Shown here piece after piece: positions 28,149 through 38,266 of a DNA stretch of 64,000 nucleotides. Origin of the DNA: Sideroxyarcus sp. (lineage in GTDB: Bacteria; Pseudomonadota; Gammaproteobacteria; Burkholderiales; Gallionellaceae); NCBI GenBank assembly GCA_030651895.1, contig JAUSBR010000002.1:1-64000 (forward strand), in the 5' to 3' direction. Position 1 is the first letter of the stretch. Each line of letters begins with the position of its first letter. Below the pieces are notes generated by a model that was not told where the DNA came from, searched no databases, and saw only the letters and a program-made list of their open reading frames with translations. Both the position numbers and the translations under genes were made by a program.

Positions 28149-31100
28149 CTACTTCAACACCCCCTCCGAAAACACCAGCGCACACCTGACAGCCTTGCCT
28201 GCAAAGACAGATTGCATAGCCGTCTGATATTCCTGCATCTGTGTTTGATAACGCTCAGCATCCTCTGAATCGCCCAATTTGTAGTCCAGCACCCATACCT
28301 CGTCGTCGAACTCCACCAGACGGTCGATGCGCTTCAGCTCGCCCTTGGCATTGATGTAGGGCATCTCGTTGTATGCCGCCAAGTATTGCGTCGAATCAAA
28401 GAAGCGGGCGAGTTGCGGCAGGGTGAGCAGGTGTTGGGCTTGCTGCCAGAGCGAGGGCATTTCATCTGGGGGGATGGCAAGATGCTGCTGAAGACCAGCT
28501 TCATCTACGGTCCCTTCAGTAAGATTCTGCAGCAGCGCATGCAGCCAGATGCCGCGCTGTTGTTGAGCGGTGTTGCGGGCGGCGCGTTTGCCGGTGGGAA
28601 GAATGGTTGGCAAGGCAACCTCAGCACTACCGTCATTCCCGCGCAGGCGGGAATCCAGCAATTGAATATCACCGCGTAGCGGACTGCATAAAGGATTTGT
28701 CTCGCTACTCGAGGCTTGTTTGTCTATCTGGATTCCGGCCTGCGCCGGAATGACAGCTATGGCTGCCGCTATGCGGTCATACCACGATGGCGTTTTCTTC
28801 TTTTCTTCCCTGTCTTCACCCTTGCTGTTGCCGCTGACGATAAGCGCCTGCTGCGCGCGGGTCATGGCGACGTAGAGCAGGTTCATCTCTTCACGCGCCT
28901 GTTCGGCGGCATCCTGCTCGAACAGCGGCATGCGCTTCTTGCCGCGCGAGGTCTGGTCGGCGTAGAGCGAGAAATGCAGCGGTTGCGCTTCGTGCGTCGG
29001 CCAGTCGAGCAGCACGTCGTTGCCGTCGCGGTTCTTCTTTTCCGCGTTCGCGTCCAGCAGCCAAACGATGGGCGCTTCCAGTCCTTTCGATTCGTGAACG
29101 GTGTAGATACGCACCGCATCGCCCGCCGTGCCGAGTTTGCCCTCGTCCGGTGCGTCATCGCTGCTGTCGCGCAGTTCGCGCAACTCTTGCAGGAAGCGCG
29201 GCAGGCTGGGATAGCGACCGGCATCCACGCTCAGCGCGATCTCCATGAAGGCGTGCAGGTTGGCAGTGACCTTGGCGCGCATCTCGGGCGGCAGTACGGC
29301 ACTGTAGCGTGCGATCACATCGCCCTCGAAATAGATGCGGTCGAGCAGGTCGTGCACCGGGAGTTTGTCGGCAAGGGCGAGCCAACGTTGCAGCAACTCG
29401 GCGGCGCGTTGCTGCGCGGGGGATGGCGAAGGTAGATGCTGCAGGCGTTGCCACCAGGAAAGGCGAGTGCTGAGTGCTGAGTGCTGAGCCTCTACCCCCC
29501 TCTCGTCACCCGGTACTCCGCACTCGGCACTGGCTTGCGCCAGCTGCATCAGGTCTTCATCGCTGCAAGCGAACACCGGCGTGCGCAGCACCTGTGCCAG
29601 CGCCAGATCGGCGAAGGGGGTGATGAGGAACATCAGCAGCGCCTGAACATCTTCCGCCTCCAATGTATCGAGCAGGCCGCCGCGGCGCGAGCTGATGAAG
29701 GGGATATGCCTTGCGCGCAGGGCTTCTTCATAGATGGCGAGATGGGTGCGGGTGCGCACCAGCACCATGATGTCGCCGTAGCTGGCGCGGCGGGTTTCGC
29801 CCTCGTCGTTCACCGACCAATCGCGGGTGATGGTTTGCAGTTGTTCGGCGAACTGCTGCGCTTCAATGTGGCGTACGCCCTCGCCCGCCTCGGCTCGCGG
29901 CGTGGAAAGCGGGTTGCGCAAAGCCAAAGGCGCGTCTTCCGCTGCAGCTTCCTCCGAATGCTCCGCCTCCGCCAGCGGCAACACCAGCACGTGCCCCGGC
30001 AATTCCTTCTGGTGGGTCTGATGTTCAACGAACTCGAAGCCGTCCGGCTGCTCGCGGAACACGGCATTCACCGCATTGACCACGGCCTGCGAATTGCGGC
30101 GCGTGAGGCTGTTGCCCAGCGTCGCGGCGTTGAAATGTTTTTGCAGGTATTCGCGCGCCACGCCGAACAGGCGCGCATCGGCACGGCGGAAACGGTAGAT
30201 GGATTGTTTGGGGTCGCCGACGACGAACACGGTGGGTTGCGATTCCACCGCCACGGCCGCATCGAACCACGCGCGCAGGATCTGCCATTGCAGCGGGTTG
30301 GTGTCCTGGAACTCGTCCAGCAGCACATGGCGATAGCGGCTGTCGAGCTTGTATTGCATGGTCTCGGCGTGCTCGCTCTGTTGCAACAGTCGGCACAATT
30401 GCCATTCGAGGTCGGAGAAATCCATCTGCTGCTTCTGCGCCTTGAGTGCCTGATAGCGCTCAAGGAAGGCGACGCCGCAATGCAGCACGGCTTCGTTCAG
30501 ACGATAGACCTGCTGCTCGGCGAGAATGTCTCGCACCATTTGCAGGTTGGCATGCAACATGGCGAGTGCAGTGTTGAAGATACCCGCGTCCTGGTTCTTG
30601 GTCGGCTTGAGCTTGCGCGGCTCGTTCTTCTGCGTGAACAGCAGCGGCCATATCACATTGAAGCGCTCCCCGGGATCGGTATCCGTCCAGGCGCGCTCCA
30701 ACTCGGAGGCATTCGCCTTCTGTGCCTCGGTGCCCTTGTTGGCAAGATGGTGCATGAAGGCAAACAAAGACTCTTCGCTGATGCCGCACATACCCCAATC
30801 TTCGACGGGGTCGAACTCCAGATCGACGTCGAGATATTTGCGCAAATTATTCAGCGCGAACGGCATCACGTCTTTCTGCCCCTGGGTGTAGGCCCACCAC
30901 TCGGCGCGTTTGCCGAGGAAGTTGAACAGCAACTTGCGCGCGGTGAACAGGCCGCAATCCTCAAACAGCCATTGCATATGCCGTGCTTCGAGACTTTCCG
31001 GTTGCTTGCGCATCTGCTCCAGCAATTCCTCCCAGGCCTCTTCCTGCTCTGCTCCCGCCCGCTCCAGCAACGACATGCCCTGCATCACATCGGCATTCAA

Positions 31101-31481
31101 CGGCGCACGCTGCATGACCTGCATGAACCAGCCGTGGAAGGTACTGATGGTGATGCCGGGTTGTGCCAGCAGCACACTGCTGTAAAGATTGCGCGCACGT
31201 TCCACCTGCTCTTCGCTCAATCTCTCGATGCCGCGTTCGGCGAAGAACTGCTGCACCGAAGCTTCGTCACCCATCGCCACATCGCGCAGCCACTGCTGCA
31301 AACGCGCCTGCATTTCCTGCGCTGCCTTGCGCGTGAAGGTGATAGCAAGGATCTGCGAGGGCTGAGCCCCGTCCAGCAGCAGGCGCACGATGCGCGATAC
31401 CAGCAGCCAGGTCTTGCCGCTGCCGGCGCAGGCTTCGACAACGACGCTGTGTTTGGGGTCGAGGGCGATATGGTTGCTCAT
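28149..31481 (-). CDS. addA: AddA-type helicase-nuclease subunit
   Basis: The 1110-residue protein is a UvrD/RecB-like superfamily 1A helicase with Walker A ACAGSGKTWLLV, motif Ia AITFTRKAAQEM, motif II LLDEFQDTNPLQWQIL, motif III VGDPKQSIYRFRRAD and motifs V-VI (YTVHESKGLEAPIVWLLD; LLYVAMTRAQQALIV). A C-terminal PD-(D/E)XK nuclease has KRIDRLVEFDD and VLDYKLGD. With AddB it processes double-strand breaks for recombination. Two repeat-derived stretches are translated within it (about residues 649-674 and 910-951). ATG 31481 overlaps the addB stop (ATGA); an upstream extension was rejected. Confidence 0.93.
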   Translation of the reverse strand: MSNHIALDPKHSVVVEACAGSGKTWLLVSRIVRLLLDGAQPSQILAITFTRKAAQEMQARLQQWLRDVAMGDEASVQQFFAERGIERLSEEQVERARNLYSSVLLAQPGITISTFHGWFMQVMQRAPLNADVMQGMSLLERAGAEQEEAWEELLEQMRKQPESLEARHMQWLFEDCGLFTARKLLFNFLGKRAEWWAYTQGQKDVMPFALNNLRKYLDVDLEFDPVEDWGMCGISEESLFAFMHHLANKGTEAQKANASELERAWTDTDPGERFNVIWPLLFTQKNEPRKLKPTKNQDAGIFNTALAMLHANLQMVRDILAEQQVYRLNEAVLHCGVAFLERYQALKAQKQQMDFSDLEWQLCRLLQQSEHAETMQYKLDSRYRHVLLDEFQDTNPLQWQILRAWFDAAVAVESQPTVFVVGDPKQSIYRFRRADARLFGVAREYLQKHFNAATLGNSLTRRNSQAVVNAVNAVFREQPDGFEFVEHQTHQKELPGHVLVLPLAEAEHSEEAAAEDAPLALRNPLSTPRAEAGEGVRHIEAQQFAEQLQTITRDWSVNDEGETRRASYGDIMVLVRTRTHLAIYEEALRARHIPFISSRRGGLLDTLEAEDVQALLMFLITPFADLALAQVLRTPVFACSDEDLMQLAQASAECGVPGDERGVEAQHSALSTRLSWWQRLQHLPSPSPAQQRAAELLQRWLALADKLPVHDLLDRIYFEGDVIARYSAVLPPEMRAKVTANLHAFMEIALSVDAGRYPSLPRFLQELRELRDSSDDAPDEGKLGTAGDAVRIYTVHESKGLEAPIVWLLDANAEKKNRDGNDVLLDWPTHEAQPLHFSLYADQTSRGKKRMPLFEQDAAEQAREEMNLLYVAMTRAQQALIVSGNSKGEDREEKKKTPSWYDRIAAAIAVIPAQAGIQIDKQASSSETNPLCSPLRGDIQLLDSRLRGNDGSAEVALPTILPTGKRAARNTAQQQRGIWLHALLQNLTEGTVDEAGLQQHLAIPPDEMPSLWQQAQHLLTLPQLARFFDSTQYLAAYNEMPYINAKGELKRIDRLVEFDDEVWVLDYKLGDSEDAERYQTQMQEYQTAMQSVFAGKAVRCALVFSEGVLK
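28631..28755. repeat. Paired dRS3-like hairpin repeat inside addA
   Basis: Two inverted arms face each other 69 bp apart. Left, 28631-28658, is centred on ATTCCCGC-GCAG-GCGGGAAT; right, 28728-28755, is centred on ATTCCGGC-CTGC-GCCGGAAT. Each arm is itself a perfect 8-bp hairpin, with compensatory changes between arms. Outer bases GTCATTCC and GGAATCCAG are shared. This is the dispersed repeat type known as dRS3 in Neisseria and seen in many Proteobacteria. On the addA strand it is open and translated as IPAQAGIQ ... DSRLRGND. Confidence 0.88.
29465..29535. repeat. GAGTGCT tandem/inverted repeat inside addA
   Basis: GAGTGCT is repeated three times in tandem (29465-29485). About 25 bp further, the related CTCCGCACTCGGCACTGG (29517-29534) forms an approximate inverted partner. 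It is read through in addA as a short insertion around AQHSALSTRL. It looks like a low-complexity or repeat-derived insertion; no known element name can be given. Confidence 0.6.
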
Positions 31482-34027
31482 ACCCATTCTCCCTTGCGAC
31501 ACACTCCCCGAATCTCGCAGTGCATGCATGCCTGATCGATGCCGTTGGCGGGCAATCCCGCGCCGTCGCGGATGCGAGCCATCACCTGCACCAAACGTTC
31601 TGCATTGAGCTGTGCCAGCAACGGCACATCATCCTTGGGTGCGACCAGTTTCACTTTGCCGCTCTCGATGCTGAGGAAGGCGGCATCCGCGGCTTCATGC
31701 GCATAAGCGTAACAGGCGAGCTGCACGTCCTCGCCCGGCTCTTTCAATTTGTTGGATAACTTTTGCGCATCCAGTGTCTTGTAATCCAGCACCAGCTTCT
31801 CGTCGCCGCGCACATCCAGCCGGTCGATACGTCCGCGCAGACGGATGCCTTCCAGTTGCCAGTCGAACGCACTCTCGGACTCGGCATAGCGCCACCCCTC
31901 AGCCTCGCTCTCGGTCTGCCATTCCAGATAGGCAGGCAAGGATTTGTACCAGCGCGCCAACCAGGCCCGCGCCGCGAAATCCTGCACCAGCAGGTCGGCG
32001 AACACTTCCTCGCTGATACGACGCAAGGCGGCTTCCATCTCCGCCATGTCGCGCCCACTCACCTGCGGAAACTGTTCGTGGAAGCGTTGCAGGATGCCGT
32101 GCACACGCTCGCCGTAATCGCGCTTCTCGATAGTCTCCTGCACTTCGTCGAGTTCGTTCAGACGCAGGATATGGCGCGCATAGAACTGGTAGGGACAGGC
32201 GACCAGCGAGTTATAGCCGCTGATGGAGATGCGTTCAGGAACCGCCTCGCTCGCCGCAGTCGGTGCAGGCTGCACCGACTGCGGCAGCCCCACCTGATGC
32301 GCCTCTTCCGCCGCAAGCACGCCATGCAGCTCACGTTCGGCCAGGTCATTGCCATGCGCCTGCTCATATTCATCGCGCACTATCTGCAGGAACGGACTCA
32401 ACAACCGCGCTTCGCCGTCCTTGTCCTTCTGCCAGGTGACCAGCACGGCATCGTTCATCGCCAACAGCGCCAGCAGATCATGTCTCTGGCGCGTCGCATG
32501 GGTGCTGCGCGTGGGCAGATTCAATGCCGAGCGCACCGCATCGTTGAACCAGCGCCCGCCGTCTGCCGCGCCGGGCAGATGGTCGGCACCGCAGCCGAGC
32601 AGCAGCACCGCATCGAAAGCGCGCCAGCGCGTTGCCGCCAGATGGGTGAAGCGCACGGGACTGTCGATGCTGCTGTCGCGAAAAGTCTCGGTGTCCAGTT
32701 GCTGCGCCAGCCAGCGCCGCCATTCGGCGTAACGGTAGCGGCCCTCGTCGCCGTGCAGTTCCTGCCTCCAGGTCTCGAGCGCGCGCAGCAGTTGCTGGCC
32801 CGCCTCATCCTGCTGCAACCCGGTGTCCACACTCAATATATTCAGGCTCTGCTGCAATGCGGCCAGCCACTCGGCCAAAGTCTTCTTCTTGTTCTGTTCC
32901 AGCAATGCCGCCGCCTGACGCAGGCGCGCCAGCGGTTGGTGTAACGCGACTTCATGTTCGGCAAGCGCCAGGAATTTCTCCAGCCCGGAGACCACGCCCT
33001 GTTTGCGCAGCAGTTGTTCGAGTTGATACACCGCCGACTTGCGCTCACCCGCCGTCATGTCCGCAAAGATGAACGGCGACTTGAGCAGGTCGAGCAGGTC
33101 GTGGTGATAGAAGTCGCTTTGCAGCGCGGTGAGCCAGCGGTCGAGCACGGTGCTCACCGACATGGTGGCGAAGGTCCAGCCGGTTTCGTCCGCCACCAGC
33201 ACTTCTGCTCGTTCCAGCAAAGCTCGCGTGCGCCGTGCCACCACGCGGTCCTGCGCCACGATAGCAATGTCGCGTTTGCCTGCAGCCAGCCAACGACGCA
33301 CTTGCATGGCGGCGGCGCGGGCCTCTTGCTCCAGCGAGATGGCGGCGAAGAATAGCGGTGCAGATAGTTTTGCTTCCATCTCGCGCAAATCGAACACCTT
33401 CACCGCTGCGTGTTGTTCATATTCATCGAGAAAACGTTGCTCGACCGCATCCCATTCCGATGCGCGCAGCACATATAAAGGACAAACCGCACCGTCCGCC
33501 AGTTTCGCCAACCGTTGCTGGTAAGCGCGCGCCGCATCCAGTTCCGCACCGACCTGCATGGCACGCCACAACTCGAACACGAGGCGCGCCTCAAGTTGCA
33601 ACGTCGTGTTCTGCCTTGCCTGCCAGGCTTGTTGCACGGCGGCAGCAAACGAATCGGCATCGCCCGGCAGCTCGCTCAGTGAGTGGGTAAGTTCGTCGAA
33701 CAGCTTGAGCAGTTCCTGCGTCATACTCCACAGGTCGGCATTCTCGAACCACTGCAACTTGCGCAATTGCTGGTACAGCAGGGCGCTGCGCTGGCTATCG
33801 GTGGCGACCGCCGCTTGCAACGGAACGCTTTGCGCCCAATCGTTCAGCGTCACCATCTGCGGAAGAAGCAGCGCCGGACGTTGCGCGGCGCGCAGCAACG
33901 CCTGTGCCAGCGACTGGGCAACATGCATATTGGGCAGGAGAACGGTGATGCCGCGCAGGTCGGGCGCGGGATGGGCGGCGAGGATACGCTGCGCGATCCG
34001 GTCGAATTGAAGGGTTGCCGGACTCAC
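31478..34027 (-). CDS. addB: AddB-type nuclease subunit with Fe-S staple
   Basis: The 849-residue protein starts at GTG 34027, overlapping the fdxA stop (GTGA). The N-terminal half is an inactivated helicase-like region ([20 protein letters not shown]; no Walker A Lys). The C-terminal nuclease has [20 protein letters not shown]. One Cys ([12 protein letters not shown], about residue 618) plus C-x2-C-x5-C at the end ([13 protein letters not shown]) reproduce the iron-sulfur staple of AddB-type nucleases. It partners AddA, whose gene overlaps by 4 nt. An extension upstream of the GTG inside fdxA was rejected. Confidence 0.92.
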   Translation of the reverse strand: MSPATLQFDRIAQRILAAHPAPDLRGITVLLPNMHVAQSLAQALLRAAQRPALLLPQMVTLNDWAQSVPLQAAVATDSQRSALLYQQLRKLQWFENADLWSMTQELLKLFDELTHSLSELPGDADSFAAAVQQAWQARQNTTLQLEARLVFELWRAMQVGAELDAARAYQQRLAKLADGAVCPLYVLRASEWDAVEQRFLDEYEQHAAVKVFDLREMEAKLSAPLFFAAISLEQEARAAAMQVRRWLAAGKRDIAIVAQDRVVARRTRALLERAEVLVADETGWTFATMSVSTVLDRWLTALQSDFYHHDLLDLLKSPFIFADMTAGERKSAVYQLEQLLRKQGVVSGLEKFLALAEHEVALHQPLARLRQAAALLEQNKKKTLAEWLAALQQSLNILSVDTGLQQDEAGQQLLRALETWRQELHGDEGRYRYAEWRRWLAQQLDTETFRDSSIDSPVRFTHLAATRWRAFDAVLLLGCGADHLPGAADGGRWFNDAVRSALNLPTRSTHATRQRHDLLALLAMNDAVLVTWQKDKDGEARLLSPFLQIVRDEYEQAHGNDLAERELHGVLAAEEAHQVGLPQSVQPAPTAASEAVPERISISGYNSLVACPYQFYARHILRLNELDEVQETIEKRDYGERVHGILQRFHEQFPQVSGRDMAEMEAALRRISEEVFADLLVQDFAARAWLARWYKSLPAYLEWQTESEAEGWRYAESESAFDWQLEGIRLRGRIDRLDVRGDEKLVLDYKTLDAQKLSNKLKEPGEDVQLACYAYAHEAADAAFLSIESGKVKLVAPKDDVPLLAQLNAERLVQVMARIRDGAGLPANGIDQACMHCEIRGVCRKGEWV

Positions 34028-34347
34028 CGCTTGAGGTACTGGAGTTTGTCTTTGACGTTCAGCCACGCGTCCGCGTCGGCGGGGGCGTCTTTCTTCTCGA
34101 CGATGGGCTTCCACAGTCGGGCGAGCTCGGCATTCAGGGCGATGTACATCTTCTGATCTTCCGGCACATCATCCGCCGCGTAGATCGCACCCGCCGGACA
34201 TTCCGGCACGCACAACGCGCAGTCGATGCATTCATCCGGATCGATGACGAGAAAAATCTCGCCCTCGCGAAAACAGTCCACCGGACACACTTCGACACAG
34301 TCGGTGTATTTGCAGCGGATACAGTTCTCAGCGACGACGTAGGCCAT
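34024..34347 (-). CDS. fdxA: FdxA-type 7Fe ferredoxin
   Basis: The 107-residue protein begins [20 protein letters not shown] and has the two-cluster pattern [17 protein letters not shown] (3Fe-4S side) and [12 protein letters not shown] (4Fe-4S side). The C-terminal extension of about 45 residues is typical of the FdxA/Azotobacter FdI family. It is a low-potential electron carrier; partners are unknown. It lies 8 bp after the amidotransferase gene and overlaps addB, so it is co-transcribed with a gene encoding an Fe-S nuclease. Confidence 0.96.
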   Translation of the reverse strand: MAYVVAENCIRCKYTDCVEVCPVDCFREGEIFLVIDPDECIDCALCVPECPAGAIYAADDVPEDQKMYIALNAELARLWKPIVEKKDAPADADAWLNVKDKLQYLKR

Positions 34348-34355
34348 ACCGGATT

Positions 34356-35072
34356 CTAACCCTTTCGGGGGGCGATGCCATGCAGCCAGTGTCGATACAG
34401 TAGCTCCGCCACCTTGTGCAATTGCGGCAGTTTGTCGTGCATCTGCGTCTGCATGACCTCGGCAGTTTGCACGGCAGGACTGTTCAGGTTGGCGGCGATC
34501 TCGTCCGAGCCAGCCCGGCACCAGTCGCGGATCATGCCCTCGGTCATTTCGACATGGCATTGCATGGCGAGATGCTTGCCGATGGCATAGGCCTGATTGG
34601 CGCAATAAGGACTGGAGAGCAACAACTCAGCGCCCGGCGGCAACGAGAAGGTCTCGCCGTGCCAGTGGAAGGAATCGAACTCGCGGACATCGCCGAACCA
34701 CTCGCGCGCCGTGGCACTCTCCGCCACTGTCACCCTGCCCCAGCCCAGCTCTTTCACCGGATTCTTCGTCACCACCCCGCCCAGCGCCTTCGACATCAAC
34801 TGCCCGCCGAGGCAGTGGCCGAGCAGCGGAATATCCTTGGCATAGGCATCGCGGATCAGCGTCAGCACCTTGGGTATCCAGGGCAGATCGTCGTTCACAC
34901 TCATCGGCCCACCCATGAACACCAGCGCATTGAAGGCACTGGCATCCGTCGGCACCTCCTCGCCCTGGTCAATGTGGATCATCTGCCAAGGGATGGCGTG
35001 TGCAGTAAGGAACAGCGCAAAGTGGCCTGCGCCTTCGGTGGGGGAGTGGCGGAAAATGGCGATGGGTTTCAT
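34356..35072 (-). CDS. Class I glutamine amidotransferase-like protein
   Basis: The 238-residue stand-alone GATase1 protein has the nucleophile Cys in [17 protein letters not shown]. The His/Glu partner region is [10 protein letters not shown], and the oxyanion region is [11 protein letters not shown]. Related proteins are annotated as GMP synthase-like amidotransferases; no synthase domain is attached, so the acceptor is unknown. It heads the run GATase-fdxA-addB-addA on the minus strand. Confidence 0.88.
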   Translation of the reverse strand: MKPIAIFRHSPTEGAGHFALFLTAHAIPWQMIHIDQGEEVPTDASAFNALVFMGGPMSVNDDLPWIPKVLTLIRDAYAKDIPLLGHCLGGQLMSKALGGVVTKNPVKELGWGRVTVAESATAREWFGDVREFDSFHWHGETFSLPPGAELLLSSPYCANQAYAIGKHLAMQCHVEMTEGMIRDWCRAGSDEIAANLNSPAVQTAEVMQTQMHDKLPQLHKVAELLYRHWLHGIAPRKG

Positions 35073-35220
35073 GGCGATTCAGCGAAAGAAGAGTGCGTAT
35101 TTTATGCGGGTTTGGAAATTGCCGCGATGGCTGCTTACCGCCCAAAGCGAACACACATCATGCAGAGGAATCTTGCGGATTAGCCAACCAAAGCAATCGC
35201 ATGGAATGATTCATCCGGCC

Positions 35221-36264
35221 TTACCAATTTCTGTGAGCATTTCTGTACGCACCAGACCAAAAGTCCGCAGCGGCTTTCTCTGCAAAGGCATCGTTAGCTT
35301 CAACTTCATTTGAATATGAGCCAAGATAAAAGTGGATAAAGTGCGGCAACCCACGGCTACTAACCTCTATCCCAACGATGGCCCATCCCATCCCCGCCCG
35401 ACTGCATAGGATCAGAATTGCAGCTCGGTCTCTAAGGTATTCGACGCGTCGCACTGTGAGTTCTGTGCAGATATCAGGATCCTCACTGTACGCAAGGACA
35501 GCTCCAAGACTTGTGTTTTGAACATAATCCTCAAGTGGATCAATACTGATATTGGCAGGACAAAGTGGGAAGTGAATTGCAGGGTTCCACATGTATTGGG
35601 CACTTCTCGGCGTGAGCGCAAAGTCGAGCCCGGGCTCCCCATCAAGCCCAGCCTCCCACTTTTGAAGTGGTTGATACATTCGGCTGAAGTTCTTTGGTGC
35701 CTGCCCCCGCACTCGATCCGTCGTTCGTTTTGAAGGAGTCGAGCCCGCCCAGATATGCATGCGTGCCATGCAATTTTTCGCCTCTTCAGGAGTGACAGCG
35801 CGCATCCACTCGAAATTCGGATTTCCGCTCGCATCTCGCAACATAGATGGATTGTCGAGAAAGGCTTCGATACTTCCGCAAAGAAACTCAACCTTACGTC
35901 GTGTTATTGGATTCTTCAGCACGTTCTCTAAACGCGTTAGCCACCGCAAATTCTCAGGTCGGTTGTTTCTGCAGTTCGTATCGATGTGATCTACCACATA
36001 GTGAGGATCTTTGGGTTCCCCATGAAAGGCCGTGGCGACAATTCTGTGAACTTGAACCCCTGAGATGTGCAAATACGGAGTGGACGAGTTCTCCCTGCCG
36101 AATGTCCACTCACTGTCATTTGCACGAACTCGTTTACTGTCTCGCGGATGCCGGAATATTGCGCCGTTATCTCTAACTGAATAATGCTCACCTTTGTAGG
36201 TACATTCCTTCTCCTCACGAAAATCGTGAACGCTACTGCAGCTATGGTTTTTGCTCGCAGGCAT
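35221..36264 (-). CDS. HNH endonuclease, probably acquired
   Basis: The 347-residue protein has an HNH_3-type nuclease motif around residues 70-115 (VHRIVATAFHG, YVVDHIDTNCRNNRPENLRWLTRLENV). The preceding segment YKGEHYSVRDNGAIFRH resembles NUMOD/HNH N-terminal parts of phage and homing endonucleases. The remaining C-terminal 200 residues are unrecognised (GLPHFIHFYLGSYSNEVEA resembles an AP2/integrase-type DNA-binding strand set). Base and codon use are visibly more AT-rich than in htpG or the GATase gene on either side. ATG 36264 has no clear ribosome-binding site. The 148 bp between its stop and the GATase gene hold no clear feature. Confidence 0.75.
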   Translation of the reverse strand: MPASKNHSCSSVHDFREEKECTYKGEHYSVRDNGAIFRHPRDSKRVRANDSEWTFGRENSSTPYLHISGVQVHRIVATAFHGEPKDPHYVVDHIDTNCRNNRPENLRWLTRLENVLKNPITRRKVEFLCGSIEAFLDNPSMLRDASGNPNFEWMRAVTPEEAKNCMARMHIWAGSTPSKRTTDRVRGQAPKNFSRMYQPLQKWEAGLDGEPGLDFALTPRSAQYMWNPAIHFPLCPANISIDPLEDYVQNTSLGAVLAYSEDPDICTELTVRRVEYLRDRAAILILCSRAGMGWAIVGIEVSSRGLPHFIHFYLGSYSNEVEANDAFAEKAAADFWSGAYRNAHRNW

Positions 36265-36296
36265 AACGGCGTTATCAGGTGGGGACTGATATCAGT

Positions 36297-38198
36297 TTAT
36301 TTCCCCATCTCCAGCATCAACTGATTCACCCGCTTCACAAACCCAGCCGGGTCGTCGAGCTGGCCGCCTTCGGCGAGCAATGCCTGATCGAACAGCACCG
36401 CCGCCCAATCGTCGAAGCGTACGTTATCTTCCTGCAGACGCAACACGACCGGATGCTTGGGGTTGATCTCGAGGATAGGTTGCGCGTTCGGGGCTTTTTG
36501 TCCGGCAGCTTTCATCAGGCGGGCAAGGTTGCCGCTGATGTCGTGCTCGCCAGCCACCAGGCAGGCCGGAGAATCGGTGAGGCGATGTGTGACGCGCACT
36601 TCCTTAACCTTGTCGGCGAGGCTGGTCTTGATCTTGTCGGTGAGGCCTTTGAATTCGTCGGCCTGCTTTTCCTGCTCCTGCTTCTCGGCGGCGTCTTCCA
36701 GCGCACCCAGATCGAGGCCGCCCTTGGCGACAGAGACGAGTTGCTTGCCTTCGAATTCGTGCAGGTTGCTCACCACCCACTCGTCCACGCGGTCGGACAG
36801 CAGCAGCACTTCGATTCCCTTCTTGCGGAACACTTCGAGGTGCGGGCTGTTCTTGGCGGCGTTGAAGCTGTCGGCGGTGACGAAGTATATCTTTTCCTGG
36901 CCGTCTTTCATGCGCGCGATGTAGTCCTTGAGCGAGACGGTCTCGTCGGCGTTATCTGCCTTGGTGGTGGCGAAACGCAGCAGTGCGGCGATCTTGTCCT
37001 TGTTGGCGAAGTCTTCGCCGACGCCTTCTTTCATCACGCTGCCGAATTCACCCCAGAACTTCGCATACTTCTCTTTATCGTTCTCGGCCAGGTCGGACAG
37101 CAGGCCCAGCACCTTGCCGGTGCAGCCCTTGCGGATAGCGTCGATGTCTTTCGATTCCTGCAATATCTCGCGCGAGACGTTGAGCGGCAGATCGGCGGAA
37201 TCCACCACGCCGCGCACGAAGCGCATGTATTGCGGCATCAGCTGCTCGGCATCGTCCATGATGAACACGCGGCGCACGTAGAGCTTGATGCCGTGGCGTG
37301 CCTGGCGGTCATACAGGTCGAACGGCGCGTGGCTGGGGATATACAGCAATTGCGTGTATTCCTGCTTGCCTTCCACACGCGCATGCGACCAGGCCAGCGG
37401 ATCGTCGAAATCGTGGCCAACGTGCTTGTAAAATTCCTTGTACTGTTCTTCGGTGATCTCGTTCTTGCTGCGCGCCCACAAAGCAGACGCCTGGTTGACG
37501 GTCTCGTCCTCGTCCAGCATCTCGTACTTGCCGTCCTTCCATTCTTCCTTCTGCATCAGGATGGGCTGCACGATGTGGTTGGAATATTTTTTGATGATCT
37601 CGCGCAGTTTGTATCCGGCCAGCAGGTCGTCCTGCCCTTCGCGCAGGTGTAGGGTGATCTCGGTGCCGCGCGTTGCCCTGTCCACCATCTCGATGGAGAA
37701 CTCGCCGCCGCCGTCCGATTCCCAGCGCACGCCCTGGTCGGCCTTTTCGCCCGCACGGCGGGTGAGTACAGATACCTTGTCGGCCACGATAAAGGCGGAA
37801 TAGAAGCCGACGCCGAACTGCCCGATGAGGTGCGCGTCCTTCTGCTGGTCGCCGGAGAGTTTGCTGAAGAAATCGCGCGTGCCCGATTTTGCGATCGTGC
37901 CGAGGTTGGAGATCACTTCGTCGCGGCTCATGCCGATGCCGCTGTCGGCGATGGTGAGCGTGCGTGCCTCTTTGTCGAAGCTGACGCGGATATTCAGGTC
38001 GGATGCGTTCTCGTACAGCGCGTCGTTGTGTAGCGCCTCAAAACGCAGCTTGTCGCAAGCGTCGGACGCGTTGGAAATCAGTTCTCTCAGGAATATCTCG
38101 CGGTTGGAATACAGCGAGTGGATCATCAGGTGCAGCAGCTGTTTAACTTCGGTCTGGAAGCCCAGCGTTTCGCGGCTGGCGGTGGTGCTATCGGTCAT
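36297..38198 (-). CDS. htpG: Chaperone protein HtpG (Hsp90)
   Basis: HtpG is the bacterial Hsp90, an ATP-dependent dimeric chaperone. The 633-residue protein is full length, with the GHKL ATPase motifs [31 protein letters not shown] and [11 protein letters not shown]. The middle domain (about residues 235-510; [20 protein letters not shown]) and the C-terminal dimerisation domain follow. ATG 38198 follows AGGAG. A sigma-32-type promoter lies 40-68 bp upstream. Confidence 0.98.
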   Translation of the reverse strand: MTDSTTASRETLGFQTEVKQLLHLMIHSLYSNREIFLRELISNASDACDKLRFEALHNDALYENASDLNIRVSFDKEARTLTIADSGIGMSRDEVISNLGTIAKSGTRDFFSKLSGDQQKDAHLIGQFGVGFYSAFIVADKVSVLTRRAGEKADQGVRWESDGGGEFSIEMVDRATRGTEITLHLREGQDDLLAGYKLREIIKKYSNHIVQPILMQKEEWKDGKYEMLDEDETVNQASALWARSKNEITEEQYKEFYKHVGHDFDDPLAWSHARVEGKQEYTQLLYIPSHAPFDLYDRQARHGIKLYVRRVFIMDDAEQLMPQYMRFVRGVVDSADLPLNVSREILQESKDIDAIRKGCTGKVLGLLSDLAENDKEKYAKFWGEFGSVMKEGVGEDFANKDKIAALLRFATTKADNADETVSLKDYIARMKDGQEKIYFVTADSFNAAKNSPHLEVFRKKGIEVLLLSDRVDEWVVSNLHEFEGKQLVSVAKGGLDLGALEDAAEKQEQEKQADEFKGLTDKIKTSLADKVKEVRVTHRLTDSPACLVAGEHDISGNLARLMKAAGQKAPNAQPILEINPKHPVVLRLQEDNVRFDDWAAVLFDQALLAEGGQLDDPAGFVKRVNQLMLEMGK

Positions 38199-38237
38199 CG
38201 TTTTCTCCTGTTGCGGGGTTGATCAAGACGCAAGGAG

Positions 38238-38266
38238 ATTTGGGGATGGGTGGAAGGAATTTCAAG
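38238..38266 (-). promoter_or_regulatory. Heat-shock (sigma-32, RpoH) promoter of htpG
   Basis: On the minus strand a perfect -35 CTTGAAA (38260-38266) and a -10 CCCCAAAT (38238-38245; consensus CCCCATNT) are separated by 14 bp, within the accepted RpoH spacing. It lies immediately upstream of htpG, a known heat-shock gene. Confidence 0.8.

Noticed and set aside
28072-28227. Possible 51-codon ORF (MNWMNKLLSATARETF...) overlapping the end of addA
   Set aside because: No ribosome-binding site, overlaps a well-supported gene by 79 nt, and no recognisable family.
29481-31535. 684-codon open frame on the plus strand
   Set aside because: It is antisense to addA, which has all helicase motifs; length alone reflects high GC and codon bias.
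36250-36290. attC-like palindrome ATAACGCCGTTAT at the 5' end of the HNH gene
   Set aside because: It does not match the integron core GTTRRRY and no matching site lies at the other end of the gene.
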